NCBI RefSeq assembly: GCF_015182285.1
Contig: NZ_PRDM01000008.1
Location: 1 to 64,000, forward strand
DNA length: 64,000 nt
Reading direction: 5' to 3'
Source of the DNA: Flavobacterium hungaricum
GTDB taxonomy: Bacteria > Bacteroidota > Bacteroidia > Flavobacteriales > Flavobacteriaceae
Part shown: piece by piece, positions 11,501 through 20,288 of the stretch
Layout: each line of letters starts with the position of its first letter
Position numbering within the stretch: the stretch's first letter is position 1
Program-made: the position numbers and the translations under genes
The notes under the pieces: generated by a model
Seen by the model: the letters and a program-made list of their open reading frames with translations, nothing else
Databases searched by the model: none
Told to the model about the DNA's origin: nothing

Positions 11501-12022
11501 ATGGAGAATAGAAAATTAATAATACGTTTAAAGAAAGGAAATGAAGCTTCTTTTAAGGAGGTGTATTTAAACTATTATGATAAACTCATTCATATTGCCA
11601 GAAAATTTGACTTTAAAGTCCTTACTCCAGAAGACTTTGTTCAGGAAACTTTTTTAAGACTTCATGCCAAAAGAGAACTGCTCAACGAAGAAGTTCTTTT
11701 TGACAAGCAATTGTTTACGATCTGCAAGAACATTATTATCAATCATGTTAATCGCGAAAACAAGATCATTTCGCTGGAACCATTAGGAATTGATCTTGCT
11801 GAAGAAGTTTCTGAAACAGGAATTTTTGAAGAAAGAAAAGAAAAATTTGATTCCTACATCAATCTGCTTCCAGAACAGCAGCAAAAAATATACACACTTC
11901 ATAAACTAGAAAACCTTAGTTATAAGGAGATTGCAGCAATGACAGATCTTTCTGAAAAGACTATTGCCAATCATATTTATCTCGCTAGTAAATTTATTAG
12001 AAAAAAAATCGAAAACCATTAG
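11501..12022 (+). CDS. ECF sigma-70 factor (FecI-like)
   Basis: A 173-residue sigma factor. Region 2 spans about 10-80 (YDKLIHIARKF, TPEDFVQETFLRLH) and region 4 about 115-170 (LPEQQQKIYTLHKLENLSYKEIAAMTDLSEKTIANHIYLA, a helix-turn-helix). It directs RNA polymerase to its own cassette and perhaps other targets. It is followed by a small gene, FecR and an STN-TonB receptor, the complete order for cell-surface signalling. Its activity is probably held by FecR until the receptor is loaded. Confidence 0.95.
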   Translation: MENRKLIIRLKKGNEASFKEVYLNYYDKLIHIARKFDFKVLTPEDFVQETFLRLHAKRELLNEEVLFDKQLFTICKNIIINHVNRENKIISLEPLGIDLAEEVSETGIFEERKEKFDSYINLLPEQQQKIYTLHKLENLSYKEIAAMTDLSEKTIANHIYLASKFIRKKIENH

Positions 12023-12068
12023 GAACTTTTGTGATCTCGTTTGTTATATATAAAAACGAAGCACAGAA

Positions 12069-12278
12069 ATGAATATTGAATCGTACAAAACAGATGTAAC
12101 AAAGTTAGAAGATGCCGATATTTTGGTACAGCTTTTACAATTTGTTATATCCGACTGCGTCATGAATTTTGATTTGGAACATACTGATCATGTTCTAAAA
12201 ATTCAAACCAACAGAGAAATCAAAGAAATGGTTTACGGCGTTTTTACCAAACAAGGGTTTAATTGTCAAATAATGTAA
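12069..12278 (+). CDS. Small protein between sigma and anti-sigma (ferredoxin-fold/HMA-like candidate)
   Basis: A 69-residue protein. The pattern is strand (IESYKTDVTK), helix (DADILVQLLQFV), strand (CVMNFDLEHTDHVLKIQ), helix (IKEMVYGVFTKQG), then a short strand. This beta-alpha-beta-beta-alpha order resembles heavy-metal-associated domains, but the CxxC metal site is absent. It is placed 46 nt after the sigma gene and 11 nt before fecR, so it is co-transcribed and could be a modulator of the sigma/anti-sigma pair. The family assignment is my own fold reading. Confidence 0.7.
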   Translation: MNIESYKTDVTKLEDADILVQLLQFVISDCVMNFDLEHTDHVLKIQTNREIKEMVYGVFTKQGFNCQIM

Positions 12279-12289
12279 GGCTGAAAGAA

Positions 12290-13129
12290 ATGGACGAGAA
12301 AAAATTAGAAGAAGAATTAAAGAAAATCTGGGACGAAACTCCTGTTTTACATTCTGAAAATGCAAAGGAAGCTTCGTGGGAAACTTTTCAATCAAAAGCT
12401 TTTGCTGCCAAAAAGTCAAAATTTAAAGTCTGGCAGTTTGCTGCGGCCGCTGTTTTGGTGTTTGGAGTTGCAGGATCTGTTTTCTTTTACAACAGTAATT
12501 CGCTTCAAAATGAGCTTTTGTTAGGTTCTACTGTAGTTGAGAATACCACATCGGTTGTAAAAACGGTTATACTTCCAGATAGTTCTAAAGTAGAATTGAA
12601 TGCCAATTCTAAAATTACTTATGCCGCTAATTTTACAGTAAACAGAAAAATTGAAATTGAAGGTGAAGCTTATTTTAAAGTAAAAAAAGATAAAAAACAT
12701 CCGTTTCAGGTTTTGTGTAACGATATTACAACGACTGTTTTAGGAACTTCTTTTATTGTGAAAGAACAGGCTCAAAACGGAACTATAGTAGAACTTTATG
12801 AAGGAAGCGTTCAAATCAATATCAAAAATCAGGATAAAAAATGGGTTCTTGAGCCTGGTGATAAGTTTACCTATCGCGAAAAAACAGCTGCGATTACCGA
12901 TTTTAACCGATTTACGGATTTTGATAATGATAAACTTTCTGCTGTAACAGCTTATATTCAAAAAACTTATGGTTATAAAGTAACAATGCCGGAAGAATAT
13001 CTTGGTAAACCAATTACGATTAGAATAAACAAAAAAGAAGATCTAAAAGATTTGACCCAATTAATAGCTGAAATGTATAATCTAAACTTTGAAATAAATG
13101 AAGAATTAAAAGAAATTGCTTTTCAGTAG
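12290..13129 (+). CDS. FecR-family anti-sigma factor
   Basis: A 279-residue protein from the ATG at 12290. A TTG start 27 nt upstream would overlap the previous gene and is less likely. The N-terminal cytoplasmic part (1-55) binds the sigma factor. One membrane helix follows (about 58-75, WQFAAAAVLVFGVAGSVFFY). The periplasmic FecR domain contains VILPDSSKVELNANS and IEGEAYFKVKKDKKHPF with VLGTSFIV. The C-terminal DUF4974 part ends in PITIRINKKEDL...LIAEMYNLNF and contacts the STN domain of the receptor. Confidence 0.94.
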   Translation: MDEKKLEEELKKIWDETPVLHSENAKEASWETFQSKAFAAKKSKFKVWQFAAAAVLVFGVAGSVFFYNSNSLQNELLLGSTVVENTTSVVKTVILPDSSKVELNANSKITYAANFTVNRKIEIEGEAYFKVKKDKKHPFQVLCNDITTTVLGTSFIVKEQAQNGTIVELYEGSVQINIKNQDKKWVLEPGDKFTYREKTAAITDFNRFTDFDNDKLSAVTAYIQKTYGYKVTMPEEYLGKPITIRINKKEDLKDLTQLIAEMYNLNFEINEELKEIAFQ

Positions 13130-13137
13130 AAAAGAAA

Positions 13138-13198
13138 AGGATGCACTAGCCGCGAAACTACACATCCTCCTCAAGGTCAGGATAGCAAGAGACTATCC
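13138..13198 (+). other. Two hairpins in the leader of the STN-TonB receptor
   Basis: AGGATG (13138-13143) pairs with CATCCT (13163-13168), and GGATAG (13180-13185) pairs with CTATCC (13193-13198). They sit between fecR and the receptor start at 13229, with no T-run. They may be RNA structures that set receptor expression relative to fecR, or processing sites. No known class is recognised. Confidence 0.45.
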
Positions 13199-13228
13199 GT
13201 TTAATATAAATCAAAAATACAAAAATTC

Positions 13229-15841
13229 ATGAAGCATATAATTTCCGCGTGCTTTTTTTTATTCAGTTTATCGATGTTCTCACAAAAAGTGACGGTAACA
13301 GTAGATAAAACATTGACATTGAAAGAATTCTTTAAACAAATCGAAAGTCAAACCGACTTTAAATTTGCTTTTACAGATCAAATAGATACCAGCCAAAAGT
13401 ATTTTACAGAAAAGAAAACGTTTACAAACGTCGACATTAAAAATCTGATTAACGAACTGAACAAGAATGCTGTGATTCAGTTCTCTATAACAGGTAATAA
13501 TATTTTTGTAAAACAAAAAACAGCTAAGACGACTAAAAAAAAAAGCCGGCTGAGTGGAAAAGTTTTGGACGAAACAAATCAGCCGATTATAGGGGCTAAT
13601 ATTTTTATTAAAGAATTGCAAATTGGAGCGACTACAGATTTAAACGGGATGTTTTCGATTGATCTAGACAAAGGAAATTATACCGTTGTTATTAGTTATC
13701 TGGGTTATCAAAACAAGGAAAAACAGATTGCAATTGATAAAGATTTTAGAACTGATTTTAATCTGGAATCGAACAGCCAGGAATTGGACCAGGTAATTGT
13801 AAAGACATCCAAAGCGACTGATGTACGAAATACACAAATGAGTGTCAACAGGCTGACGATGGAAGATATTAAGCGTATTCCTGTCGCTATGGGAGAACCA
13901 GATCCTTTAAAATCGATTTTGAGTCTGCCAGGTGTTACGAACGGAGGCGATTTATCTTCTGGTTTTAACGTTAGAGGAGGCGCGGCCGATCAAAACTTGG
14001 TAATGCTTGACGGTGCGCCGGTTTACAGCGATTCGCATATGTTTGGATTTTTCTCTGTTTTTAATGCCGATGTAATCAGCGGATTGGATTTGTACAAAGG
14101 AGGAATTCCGTCTAAATATGGAGGGCGTGTATCGTCTGTACTAGATGTAAGCCAGCAGACTGGAGATTTTGACGAATATAAAGTCAATGGAGGAATCGGA
14201 TTAATATCGAGCCGTCTTTTGGTTCAGGGCCCGCTTCAGAAAGAAAAAGGTTCTTTTATTTTGGCTGGAAGAACTTCGTACGCACATTTATTCTTAAAAC
14301 TGGCAGATAATAAAAACTCTGCCATGTTTTATGATTTGAATGCCAAATTGAACTACCGTTTTAATTCTAAAAACAGTCTTGCATTTTCGGGTTATTTTGG
14401 AAGTGATGTTTTTGATATAAACGAAAGATTTGCCAGCACTTACGGCAATACAATGGGAAATTTAAACTGGAAACATAGTTTTTCTGACCGATTGATTACC
14501 AATATGTCCGTTTTTTACAGTGATTATAAATTTAGTCTCGGAATGTCGGCAGAAAATTTTGAATGGAACAGTAACATTAAAAGTTATGGTTTAAAATACA
14601 ATTGGAACTATACGCAATCAGAAAAATTGAAAGTCAATTACGGAATCGACGGATTGTATTATGATTTTAATCCGGGTGTTGTAAAACCAACCAGTTCGAC
14701 TTCGCAGTTTAATTACAAACAATTAGATAAAAAATACGCTTTAGAATACAGTGCTTATCTGGATTTAGAAAATCAGTTTTTTGATAAATTGACGATTCGT
14801 TACGGTCTTCGTTACAGTTCTTTTTTCCGTTTAGGAGGCGAAGAAATCAGTACTTATGAAGATGGAAAAGCAGTAATTTACAACCCGTTGTATAATATTT
14901 ACGAGGAAGGAACTCCAACTGGTTCAACTTATTATAAAAAAGGGCAATCGATCAGCAATTTCAATAATTTCGAGCCAAGAGCGGCGATTTCGTTTGCTTT
15001 TAATGATAATACATCGATTAAAGCAAGTTACAACAGAATGGCGCAATACATTCATATGTTGTCTAATACACAATCGCCAATGCCAATGAATATATGGACT
15101 CCAAGCGGACCGTTTACAAAACCACAGCTTCTAGACCAGTATGCAGCAGGATATTTCCAGAATTTTAAAGACGGAGATTATTCTTTTGAAGGGGAGCTTT
15201 TTTATAAAAAAATACAAAACCGAATCGATTACATAGATGGAGCTAATATTTTGGCTAACAACAATATCGAACAGGTTATTTTGAACGGTAGAGCGAGATC
15301 GTACGGAATGGAAATTTTACTTAAAAAAAATACAGGAAAATTGACGGGTTGGCTTTCGTACACATTGTCGAGAGCAGAACAGCAGACTCCAGGAAGAACG
15401 CCGGAGGAGCCTGGAATTGCAGACGGAAAATGGTATTTATCGTCTTACGACAAACTGCATAATTTGAATATTGTTGGAAATTATTTATTTAACCCAAAGT
15501 GGTCCTTTAATGCCAACTTCACCTTACAATCCGGACGTCCGGCAACTTATCCAGACGGTTACTATGAATTTGGGGGTATTAATATTCCGAATTATTCTTT
15601 ACGAAATGAAAACAGACTGCCATTATACCATCACTTAGATCTGGCTGCAACGTATACACCAAAACCAGACAAAAAGAAAGGCTGGCAAAGCTATTGGGTG
15701 TTTAGTATTTATAATATTTACAACAGAAAAAATACCGCTTCAATGCGATTTACTACGAACGAAGATACGGGTGTAAACGAAGCGAGAAGTTTGTCTATTT
15801 TCGGAATTGTACCGGGAGTATCTTATAATTTTAAATTTTAA
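13229..15841 (+). CDS. STN-domain TonB-dependent outer-membrane receptor/transducer
   Basis: An 870-residue protein. It has a signal peptide (1-18, ending SMFSQ), an STN signalling domain (about 20-95), a carboxypeptidase-regulatory-like sandwich (about 105-190: LSGKVLDETNQPIIGANIFI, DLNGMFSIDL), a plug (about 195-320, with GFNVRGGAADQNLVMLDGAPVY) and a 22-strand-type barrel to an aromatic C-terminus (SYNFKF). STN contacts FecR across the periplasm, so ligand binding switches on the ECF sigma factor. It is followed after 4 nt by a DUF4249 lipoprotein. The ligand cannot be read from the sequence. Confidence 0.95.
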   Translation: MKHIISACFFLFSLSMFSQKVTVTVDKTLTLKEFFKQIESQTDFKFAFTDQIDTSQKYFTEKKTFTNVDIKNLINELNKNAVIQFSITGNNIFVKQKTAKTTKKKSRLSGKVLDETNQPIIGANIFIKELQIGATTDLNGMFSIDLDKGNYTVVISYLGYQNKEKQIAIDKDFRTDFNLESNSQELDQVIVKTSKATDVRNTQMSVNRLTMEDIKRIPVAMGEPDPLKSILSLPGVTNGGDLSSGFNVRGGAADQNLVMLDGAPVYSDSHMFGFFSVFNADVISGLDLYKGGIPSKYGGRVSSVLDVSQQTGDFDEYKVNGGIGLISSRLLVQGPLQKEKGSFILAGRTSYAHLFLKLADNKNSAMFYDLNAKLNYRFNSKNSLAFSGYFGSDVFDINERFASTYGNTMGNLNWKHSFSDRLITNMSVFYSDYKFSLGMSAENFEWNSNIKSYGLKYNWNYTQSEKLKVNYGIDGLYYDFNPGVVKPTSSTSQFNYKQLDKKYALEYSAYLDLENQFFDKLTIRYGLRYSSFFRLGGEEISTYEDGKAVIYNPLYNIYEEGTPTGSTYYKKGQSISNFNNFEPRAAISFAFNDNTSIKASYNRMAQYIHMLSNTQSPMPMNIWTPSGPFTKPQLLDQYAAGYFQNFKDGDYSFEGELFYKKIQNRIDYIDGANILANNNIEQVILNGRARSYGMEILLKKNTGKLTGWLSYTLSRAEQQTPGRTPEEPGIADGKWYLSSYDKLHNLNIVGNYLFNPKWSFNANFTLQSGRPATYPDGYYEFGGINIPNYSLRNENRLPLYHHLDLAATYTPKPDKKKGWQSYWVFSIYNIYNRKNTASMRFTTNEDTGVNEARSLSIFGIVPGVSYNFKF

Positions 15842-15845
15842 TATC

Positions 15846-16685
15846 ATGCAGCGATTAAGAAAAGATATTTGGAAGAATAAAGTATTGGCTTTATTTAGTT
15901 TGATGATGATAATCCTTTTTTCGTCTTGCGAAGAAGTTGTAGATGTTGATCTGCAGACTGGAGAAGCAAAAATTGTTATTGATGCCGAAATTGTGTGGCA
16001 GAAAGGAACTGCGGGGAATGAGCAGGTCATAAAAATTAGTAAGATGGCTTCGTATTACAGTACCACAACACCAAAAGTTTCGGGAGCAGCTGTTAGAATT
16101 GAAAACAGTAATGGAGATGTTTTTACGTTTTCAGAATCTGAACCTGGAGTATACAAATGCACTAATTTTGTTCCAGTTCTTAATTCAGATTATAAGTTGT
16201 TTGTAACCGCCGAAGGAAAAAGTTTTACGGCTGTAGAAAAACTGACTTCGGTTGCGCCGATTAATAAAATAGAACAAAAAATGGTTCCTGATTTTTCGGG
16301 AGAAGATGCGATCGAATTGACTTTTTATTACACCGATCCTTTAGAGGAAACCAATTATTATCTAACCGATTATCAAAGCAGTTTCTTATTGTTTCCAGAA
16401 TATGAACTTACAGATGATGATTTGTATAACGGAAACGAAATCAGCACTCGTTTTTCTAATGAAGATATGAAATCGGGAGACGTTGTAAATATTTTGCATC
16501 GCGGTATTTCTAAGAATTTCTATAATTATATGAATTTAATTTTAGAAGCTCAAAGCGCCAATCCGTTTATGGCACCGCCGGCAAATATTAGAGGTAATAT
16601 CGTAAATGTCAACGAACAGAATAATTTTGCGCTGGGTTATTTCAGGCTTTGCGAAGCTGATAAAATAAGTTATCAGGTACAATAA
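15846..16685 (+). CDS. DUF4249 surface lipoprotein
   Basis: A 279-residue protein from the ATG at 15846; a TTG start upstream would overlap the receptor. It has a lipoprotein signal with lipobox FSSC, then EEVVDVDLQTGEAKIVIDAEI, the start of DUF4249. Members commonly follow STN/carboxypeptidase-regulatory TonB receptors. It is inferred to be an accessory on the outer membrane working with the receptor at 13229-15841. It is the last gene of the cassette; a terminator follows. Confidence 0.88.
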   Translation: MQRLRKDIWKNKVLALFSLMMIILFSSCEEVVDVDLQTGEAKIVIDAEIVWQKGTAGNEQVIKISKMASYYSTTTPKVSGAAVRIENSNGDVFTFSESEPGVYKCTNFVPVLNSDYKLFVTAEGKSFTAVEKLTSVAPINKIEQKMVPDFSGEDAIELTFYYTDPLEETNYYLTDYQSSFLLFPEYELTDDDLYNGNEISTRFSNEDMKSGDVVNILHRGISKNFYNYMNLILEAQSANPFMAPPANIRGNIVNVNEQNNFALGYFRLCEADKISYQVQ

Positions 16686-16689
16686 TTCT

Positions 16690-16738
16690 AAAAAAAATAT
16701 CCGGCATTTGAGCAAAAGTTCTGCCGGATATTTTTTTT
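16690..16738 (+). terminator. Terminator of the ECF/TonB cassette
   Basis: AAATATCCGGCA and TGCCGGATATTT form a perfect 12-bp stem followed by T8. Confidence 0.9.
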
Positions 16739-16791
16739 GTATCTTAGAAGTTTAATAATTTCAGTTCAATCTGATTTTTAAACTTCATTCT

Positions 16792-17430
16792 ATGAAAGCA
16801 ATTGTAATTGGCGCAACAGGTTCAACAGGAAAACACCTTGTAGATACACTTCTCGATGACAAAGATTATGAAACGGTTGTTATTTTAGTTAGAAAAACAA
16901 CAGCGATAAATCATCCCAAATTAATAGAAGTGATTACTGATTTCTCTGATCTTGGAGCACTTCGTGATTCTATTAAAGGTGATGTTGCATTTTCGTGCCT
17001 AGGAACTACCTTGGCTGATGCAGGATCAAAAGAAAAACAATGGAAAATTGATTTTGATATTCCAGCTGCATTTGCGCAGATTGCCAAAGAAAATGGAGTA
17101 AATTCTTTTGTTTTAGTTTCTTCTTATGGCGCCTCTTCCAAAAGCAGTGTTTTTTATTCTAAGATGAAAGGTGAATTAGAAGAAAAAATAGAATCGTTTC
17201 TATTTAATCAATACATTATTTTTCAACCTGGTTCTTTAATACGCGAAGGCTCAACTCGTATGGGAGAAAAAATCTCAGTCAATCTGATTACTTTTTTGAA
17301 TAAAATTGGAATTTTAAAGAAATTCAGACCGCTTTCTACTTCACTTTTAGCACAAAAATTAGCTAAGTCACCAAAAATTCTACCTCAAGGAAAAACGATT
17401 ATCAAGTTGGAGCATATTTTTGAGTTTTAG
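16792..17430 (+). CDS. NAD(P)H-binding atypical short-chain reductase
   Basis: A 212-residue protein with the nucleotide motif GATGSTGKHL (8-17) at the N-terminus, followed by VAFSCLGTTLADAGSKE and FVLVSSYGA. It lacks a clear YxxxK of classical SDRs but has YSKMKGELEE. This is the HTATIP2/TIP30-like, NmrA-related group of NAD(P)H-binding proteins. The role is unknown; enzymes of this type act on small carbonyls or as redox sensors. It is monocistronic, and REP repeats start about 60 nt after its stop. Confidence 0.85.
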   Translation: MKAIVIGATGSTGKHLVDTLLDDKDYETVVILVRKTTAINHPKLIEVITDFSDLGALRDSIKGDVAFSCLGTTLADAGSKEKQWKIDFDIPAAFAQIAKENGVNSFVLVSSYGASSKSSVFYSKMKGELEEKIESFLFNQYIIFQPGSLIREGSTRMGEKISVNLITFLNKIGILKKFRPLSTSLLAQKLAKSPKILPQGKTIIKLEHIFEF

Positions 17431-17491
17431 CCAAATTTACAAACTTAACGCACAGTAACCGCAACGTACGTATACATAATAGTTAGCGCAA

Positions 17492-17830
17492 TAGTTAGCG
17501 CAGATTTACAACCCAATAGTTAGCGCAGATTTGTAATCTGTGCCCGCAAAGCTTATACGCAAAGAAAAAAACATTCGCATACTCAATCTGTGCCCGCAAA
17601 GCTTAGCCCCAAAGTAAAAAAAATTCCAATGCTCAAAGCCCAGCACCAACACAATAATTAGCGCAGATTTGCAATCTGTGCCTGCAAAGCTTAGACGCAA
17701 AGAAAAAAACATTCCCATACTCAAAGTCCAGCATGAACCCAATAGTTAGCACACAATAGTTAGCGCAGATTTGAAATCTGTGCCCCGCAAAGTTAAACGC
17801 AAAGAAAAAAAATACATTATCATACTCAAA
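17492..17830. repeat. REP palindrome array upstream of the RAYT gene
   Basis: At least three full units and two partial ones share the words TTAGCGCAGATTTG, AATCTGTGCC, CGCAAAGCTTA and ACGCAAAGAAAAAAA in that order. Full units begin near 17518, 17658 and 17759, with partial ones near 17492 and 17584. The core CAGATT-TGC-AATCTG is palindromic and would fold into the imperfect hairpin recognised by RAYT proteins. ORFs in this interval are by-products of the repeats. Confidence 0.8.
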
Positions 17831-17931
17831 GAAATGAAATAGTAAATTTCAAGTCTACATTTTGTCGGCACAGACACAGCTTTTAAAGTTGCCGTAGCTA
17901 ACTTTTACGATAGAGTTAAATACAAATTTTT

Positions 17932-17963
17932 TTTGTAAGTTAAATTTTACTTTTATATTTTTG
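17932..17963 (+). promoter_or_regulatory. Promoter of the RAYT gene
   Basis: TTTG at 17932-17935 and TATTTTTG at 17956-17963 are 20 nt apart, the expected -33/-7 arrangement of Bacteroidota. The start codon is 15 nt downstream. Confidence 0.6.
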
Positions 17964-17978
17964 CTTGAAAAATAATAC

Positions 17979-18533
17979 ATGTCGACAAAATATAAAGCAA
18001 CGACCACAGAAGACGCTTATTTTATAACAATAACGATTGTGGAGTGGATAGATGTCTTTACCAGGCTAAATCAAAAAAACGCTATTATTGAAGCTTTGAA
18101 ATATTGCCAAAACCACAAAGGTCTAGAAATATATGCATATTGTATTATGACTAATCACATTCATATGATGTGTAAAGGCATAAATGGATTTGTTTTGTCG
18201 GATATTATTCGGGATTTTAAAAAATTCACATCCAAGAAAATAATTCAAAATATTATTAATGAGCCAGAAAGCAGAAGAGATTGGATGCTTGAGAATTTTA
18301 AAAAAGCATGTGATCACTTAAAGAAAGAACAAAATTTTAAAGTTTGGCAAAACGGATATCACGCAGAACTTATTTATAGTAATAAATTTATAAGACAAAA
18401 AATAAATTATATTCATAATAATCCTGTAAAAGACAAAACTGTGAGCGCTCCTGAAGATTATTATTTTAGTTCTGCTAGAAATTATTCAAGTTTAGAAAAT
18501 GATCTAGAGGTAGTGTTAATTGATTTAATTTAA
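17979..18533 (+). CDS. REP-associated tyrosine transposase (RAYT, Y1 HUH family)
   Basis: A 184-residue protein. The HUH motif is H60-I-H62 within MTNHIHMM, and the catalytic tyrosine is Y144 in KINYIHNNPV, both standard for IS200-like Y1 transposases of the RAYT subgroup. It cleaves single-stranded DNA at hairpins. REP units lie on both sides in opposite orientation and no inverted-repeat ends of a classic insertion sequence are seen, which is the hallmark of RAYT loci. The gene is intact and has its own promoter, so it may still be active. Confidence 0.93.
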   Translation: MSTKYKATTTEDAYFITITIVEWIDVFTRLNQKNAIIEALKYCQNHKGLEIYAYCIMTNHIHMMCKGINGFVLSDIIRDFKKFTSKKIIQNIINEPESRRDWMLENFKKACDHLKKEQNFKVWQNGYHAELIYSNKFIRQKINYIHNNPVKDKTVSAPEDYYFSSARNYSSLENDLEVVLIDLI

Positions 18534-18557
18534 ACACTTTTTCTTTATTTTTCTCTC

Positions 18558-18696
18558 AAACTTTGCGGGCGCGGATTATAAATCTGCACTAACTGAGGTT
18601 TTTTTTTAACACTTTTTCTTTATTTTACTTTCAAGCTTTGCGTGCACGGATTACAAATCCGCGCTAACAAATCCGCGCTAACAAATCCGTGCTAAC
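18558..18696. repeat. REP palindromes downstream of the RAYT gene, inverted
   Basis: Units near 18558-18593 (CTTTGCGGGCGCGGATTATA...) and 18631-18668 (AGCTTTGCGTGCACGGATTA...) are reverse complements of the upstream array. Two shortened copies of AAATCCGCGCTAAC follow (18669-18696). They mirror the upstream units, so the transposase gene sits inside an inverted REP arrangement. Confidence 0.8.
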
Positions 18697-18731
18697 GATT
18701 GCGTAACGATTGCGTATATATAGACAACAAA

Positions 18732-20222
18732 TTACAAACCGACAATACTTTTTAAAGAACTGCTCAAAATCGAAACTGCTTTTTCCATTTCCTCCTTTTC
18801 CAAATGACCAAATCCCAAACGTGTTGCTGTTAAATCTTTAGTTTGATAGAGGATAGTTTTAGGCAGAAACAATCCATTTGCGGCACATTCTTTTTGAAAT
18901 TGAATTAAGTTAAAACGATCCAGCCATTCGACCCAAACAGCCAAACCTCTTTGCGGTACTTTAAATTTGATGCTGCCATTTAATTTTTCATTGAGAAGTG
19001 CGGTAAAATGATCGCGTCTTTCTTTGTAGATTTTTTTATTTTTTTTTGAAAGCCGATGCGCTTCACCCTCAGAAATCCATTCCGTTAAAACCTGCTCTTT
19101 AATCACATCGATTCCCGGTTCTAAAATATTTTGATGTTTTTCTAATTCCTTTATAAATTCGGAAGGAGCAGTAACAAAACCATAACTAAATCCAGACGGA
19201 AGCGATTTACCAAAAGATCCGATGTAGATGACACGTTGCTGCGAATCAAAAGCGGCTAAAGGCAGAACAGGATTATTGTCATAATGAAAATCAAAATCAT
19301 AATCATCTTCCAAAATAATAAAACCGTACTGATTCGCCAGCTCCAATATTTCCATTCTTTTTTTCGCGTTAAGCGGAATCGTCGTTGGGTAATGATAATT
19401 AGAAGTCAAATATAAAATTCGAATTTTTGAAGTTTCGCAAATCTCTTTCAATCTTTTAGTATCAATTCCGTCCGCATTTACCGGAATCGAAATAATCTGT
19501 GCACCAGTATTGGTCAGCGTCATATTCGAATTGTAATAACCTGGAGAAGCCACAACCACTTTATCACCTTTAGCAATCAAAGCTTTGGTTACAAGATACA
19601 GACTAATTTCGTGACTGCTCGTAGTAAGAAGATTGGAAGTAGCAATACGCAAACCACGCGTTAAATTCAGATAATTCGAAAAATGAGTTTTAAAATTAGA
19701 ATGGGAGCGAAGCAGAATCTGCTCGTAGGTTTTTGAGGTTTTCTGTCTTTTGAGTTTAGAAACATATAATCTCGCCAAAACATCGGTCTGAACCAAACGT
19801 AAATCGGGTAGTCCGTCGTTAAACTGATACGGCAGACTGCTGATCTCTGTCGGATTTTCTAGAATTGTAGATTTTTGAAATGAAAAACCAATAGCTGCAT
19901 CAGAAGAGATTGGTTCTTTAGAAACGGTAAAATCGGCTTTGCTTTTTTGTTTTTGCTGTGATAATATAAATGTTCCTTTGTTCGGCAGCGTTTCAATCCA
20001 GCCTTGCGATTCCAGATCCTGAAACGCCTTTATTAAAGTATTTCGATTCACTTCTAACACTTTACACAATATTCTGGTTCCTGGAAGTTTGGTTCCTTCA
20101 GGAAGAAATCCCGTCTGAATAGCCTTTATAAACTCAAAAACAATCTGTAAATAAAGGGCTGTGCTTTCTTCGGGTTTAAGCAGAATGAAGCTTTTAAAAG
20201 GAATTTCAACCGGACTATTCAT
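18732..20222 (-). CDS. MocR/GntR-type PLP-dependent transcriptional regulator
   Basis: A 496-residue protein. It has an N-terminal GntR winged helix (about 18-90: LYLQIVFEFIKAIQTGFLPEGTKLPGTR, then VNRNTLIKAFQDLESQGW), a linker, and a type I aminotransferase-like domain (about 130-490). The PLP lysine is K339 in GSFGKSLPSGF, with the PLP-contacting D in LEDDYDFDF. MocR proteins sense PLP or amino-acid adducts. It is divergently transcribed from a TonB receptor across a 66-nt gap containing an inverted repeat, so it probably controls that receptor and itself. Confidence 0.94.
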   Translation of the reverse strand: MNSPVEIPFKSFILLKPEESTALYLQIVFEFIKAIQTGFLPEGTKLPGTRILCKVLEVNRNTLIKAFQDLESQGWIETLPNKGTFILSQQKQKSKADFTVSKEPISSDAAIGFSFQKSTILENPTEISSLPYQFNDGLPDLRLVQTDVLARLYVSKLKRQKTSKTYEQILLRSHSNFKTHFSNYLNLTRGLRIATSNLLTTSSHEISLYLVTKALIAKGDKVVVASPGYYNSNMTLTNTGAQIISIPVNADGIDTKRLKEICETSKIRILYLTSNYHYPTTIPLNAKKRMEILELANQYGFIILEDDYDFDFHYDNNPVLPLAAFDSQQRVIYIGSFGKSLPSGFSYGFVTAPSEFIKELEKHQNILEPGIDVIKEQVLTEWISEGEAHRLSKKNKKIYKERRDHFTALLNEKLNGSIKFKVPQRGLAVWVEWLDRFNLIQFQKECAANGLFLPKTILYQTKDLTATRLGFGHLEKEEMEKAVSILSSSLKSIVGL

Positions 20223-20234
20223 AATTACAAAACT

Positions 20235-20270
20235 GGTATACTTGATTAGTACGGCAAGGTACTACTTTTG
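20235..20270 (+). promoter_or_regulatory. Candidate MocR operator overlapping the receptor promoter
   Basis: The inverted repeat TAGTAC (20247-20252) / GTACTA (20259-20264) and the related direct words GGTATACTT (20235-) and GGTACTACTT (20258-) lie in the 66-nt divergent gap. TACTTTTG at 20263-20270 matches the -7 box for the receptor and overlaps the operator. Binding here could repress or activate both genes. Confidence 0.5.
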
Positions 20271-20288
20271 CCAAAATTTTTAACCAAA

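Noticed and set aside
12263..12289. Earlier TTG start for FecR
   Set aside because: It overlaps the preceding gene by 16 nt and adds residues not seen in FecR proteins; the ATG at 12290 fits better.
17506..17742. 78-codon minus-strand ORF with repeated GTDCKSAL/GTDYKSAL-like words
   Set aside because: It is created by the tandem REP units; the repeated peptide words are the palindromes read through.
17431..18731. RAYT region considered as a complete insertion sequence
   Set aside because: No terminal inverted repeats or target duplication are seen; REP palindromes plus a single Y1 transposase fit a RAYT locus.
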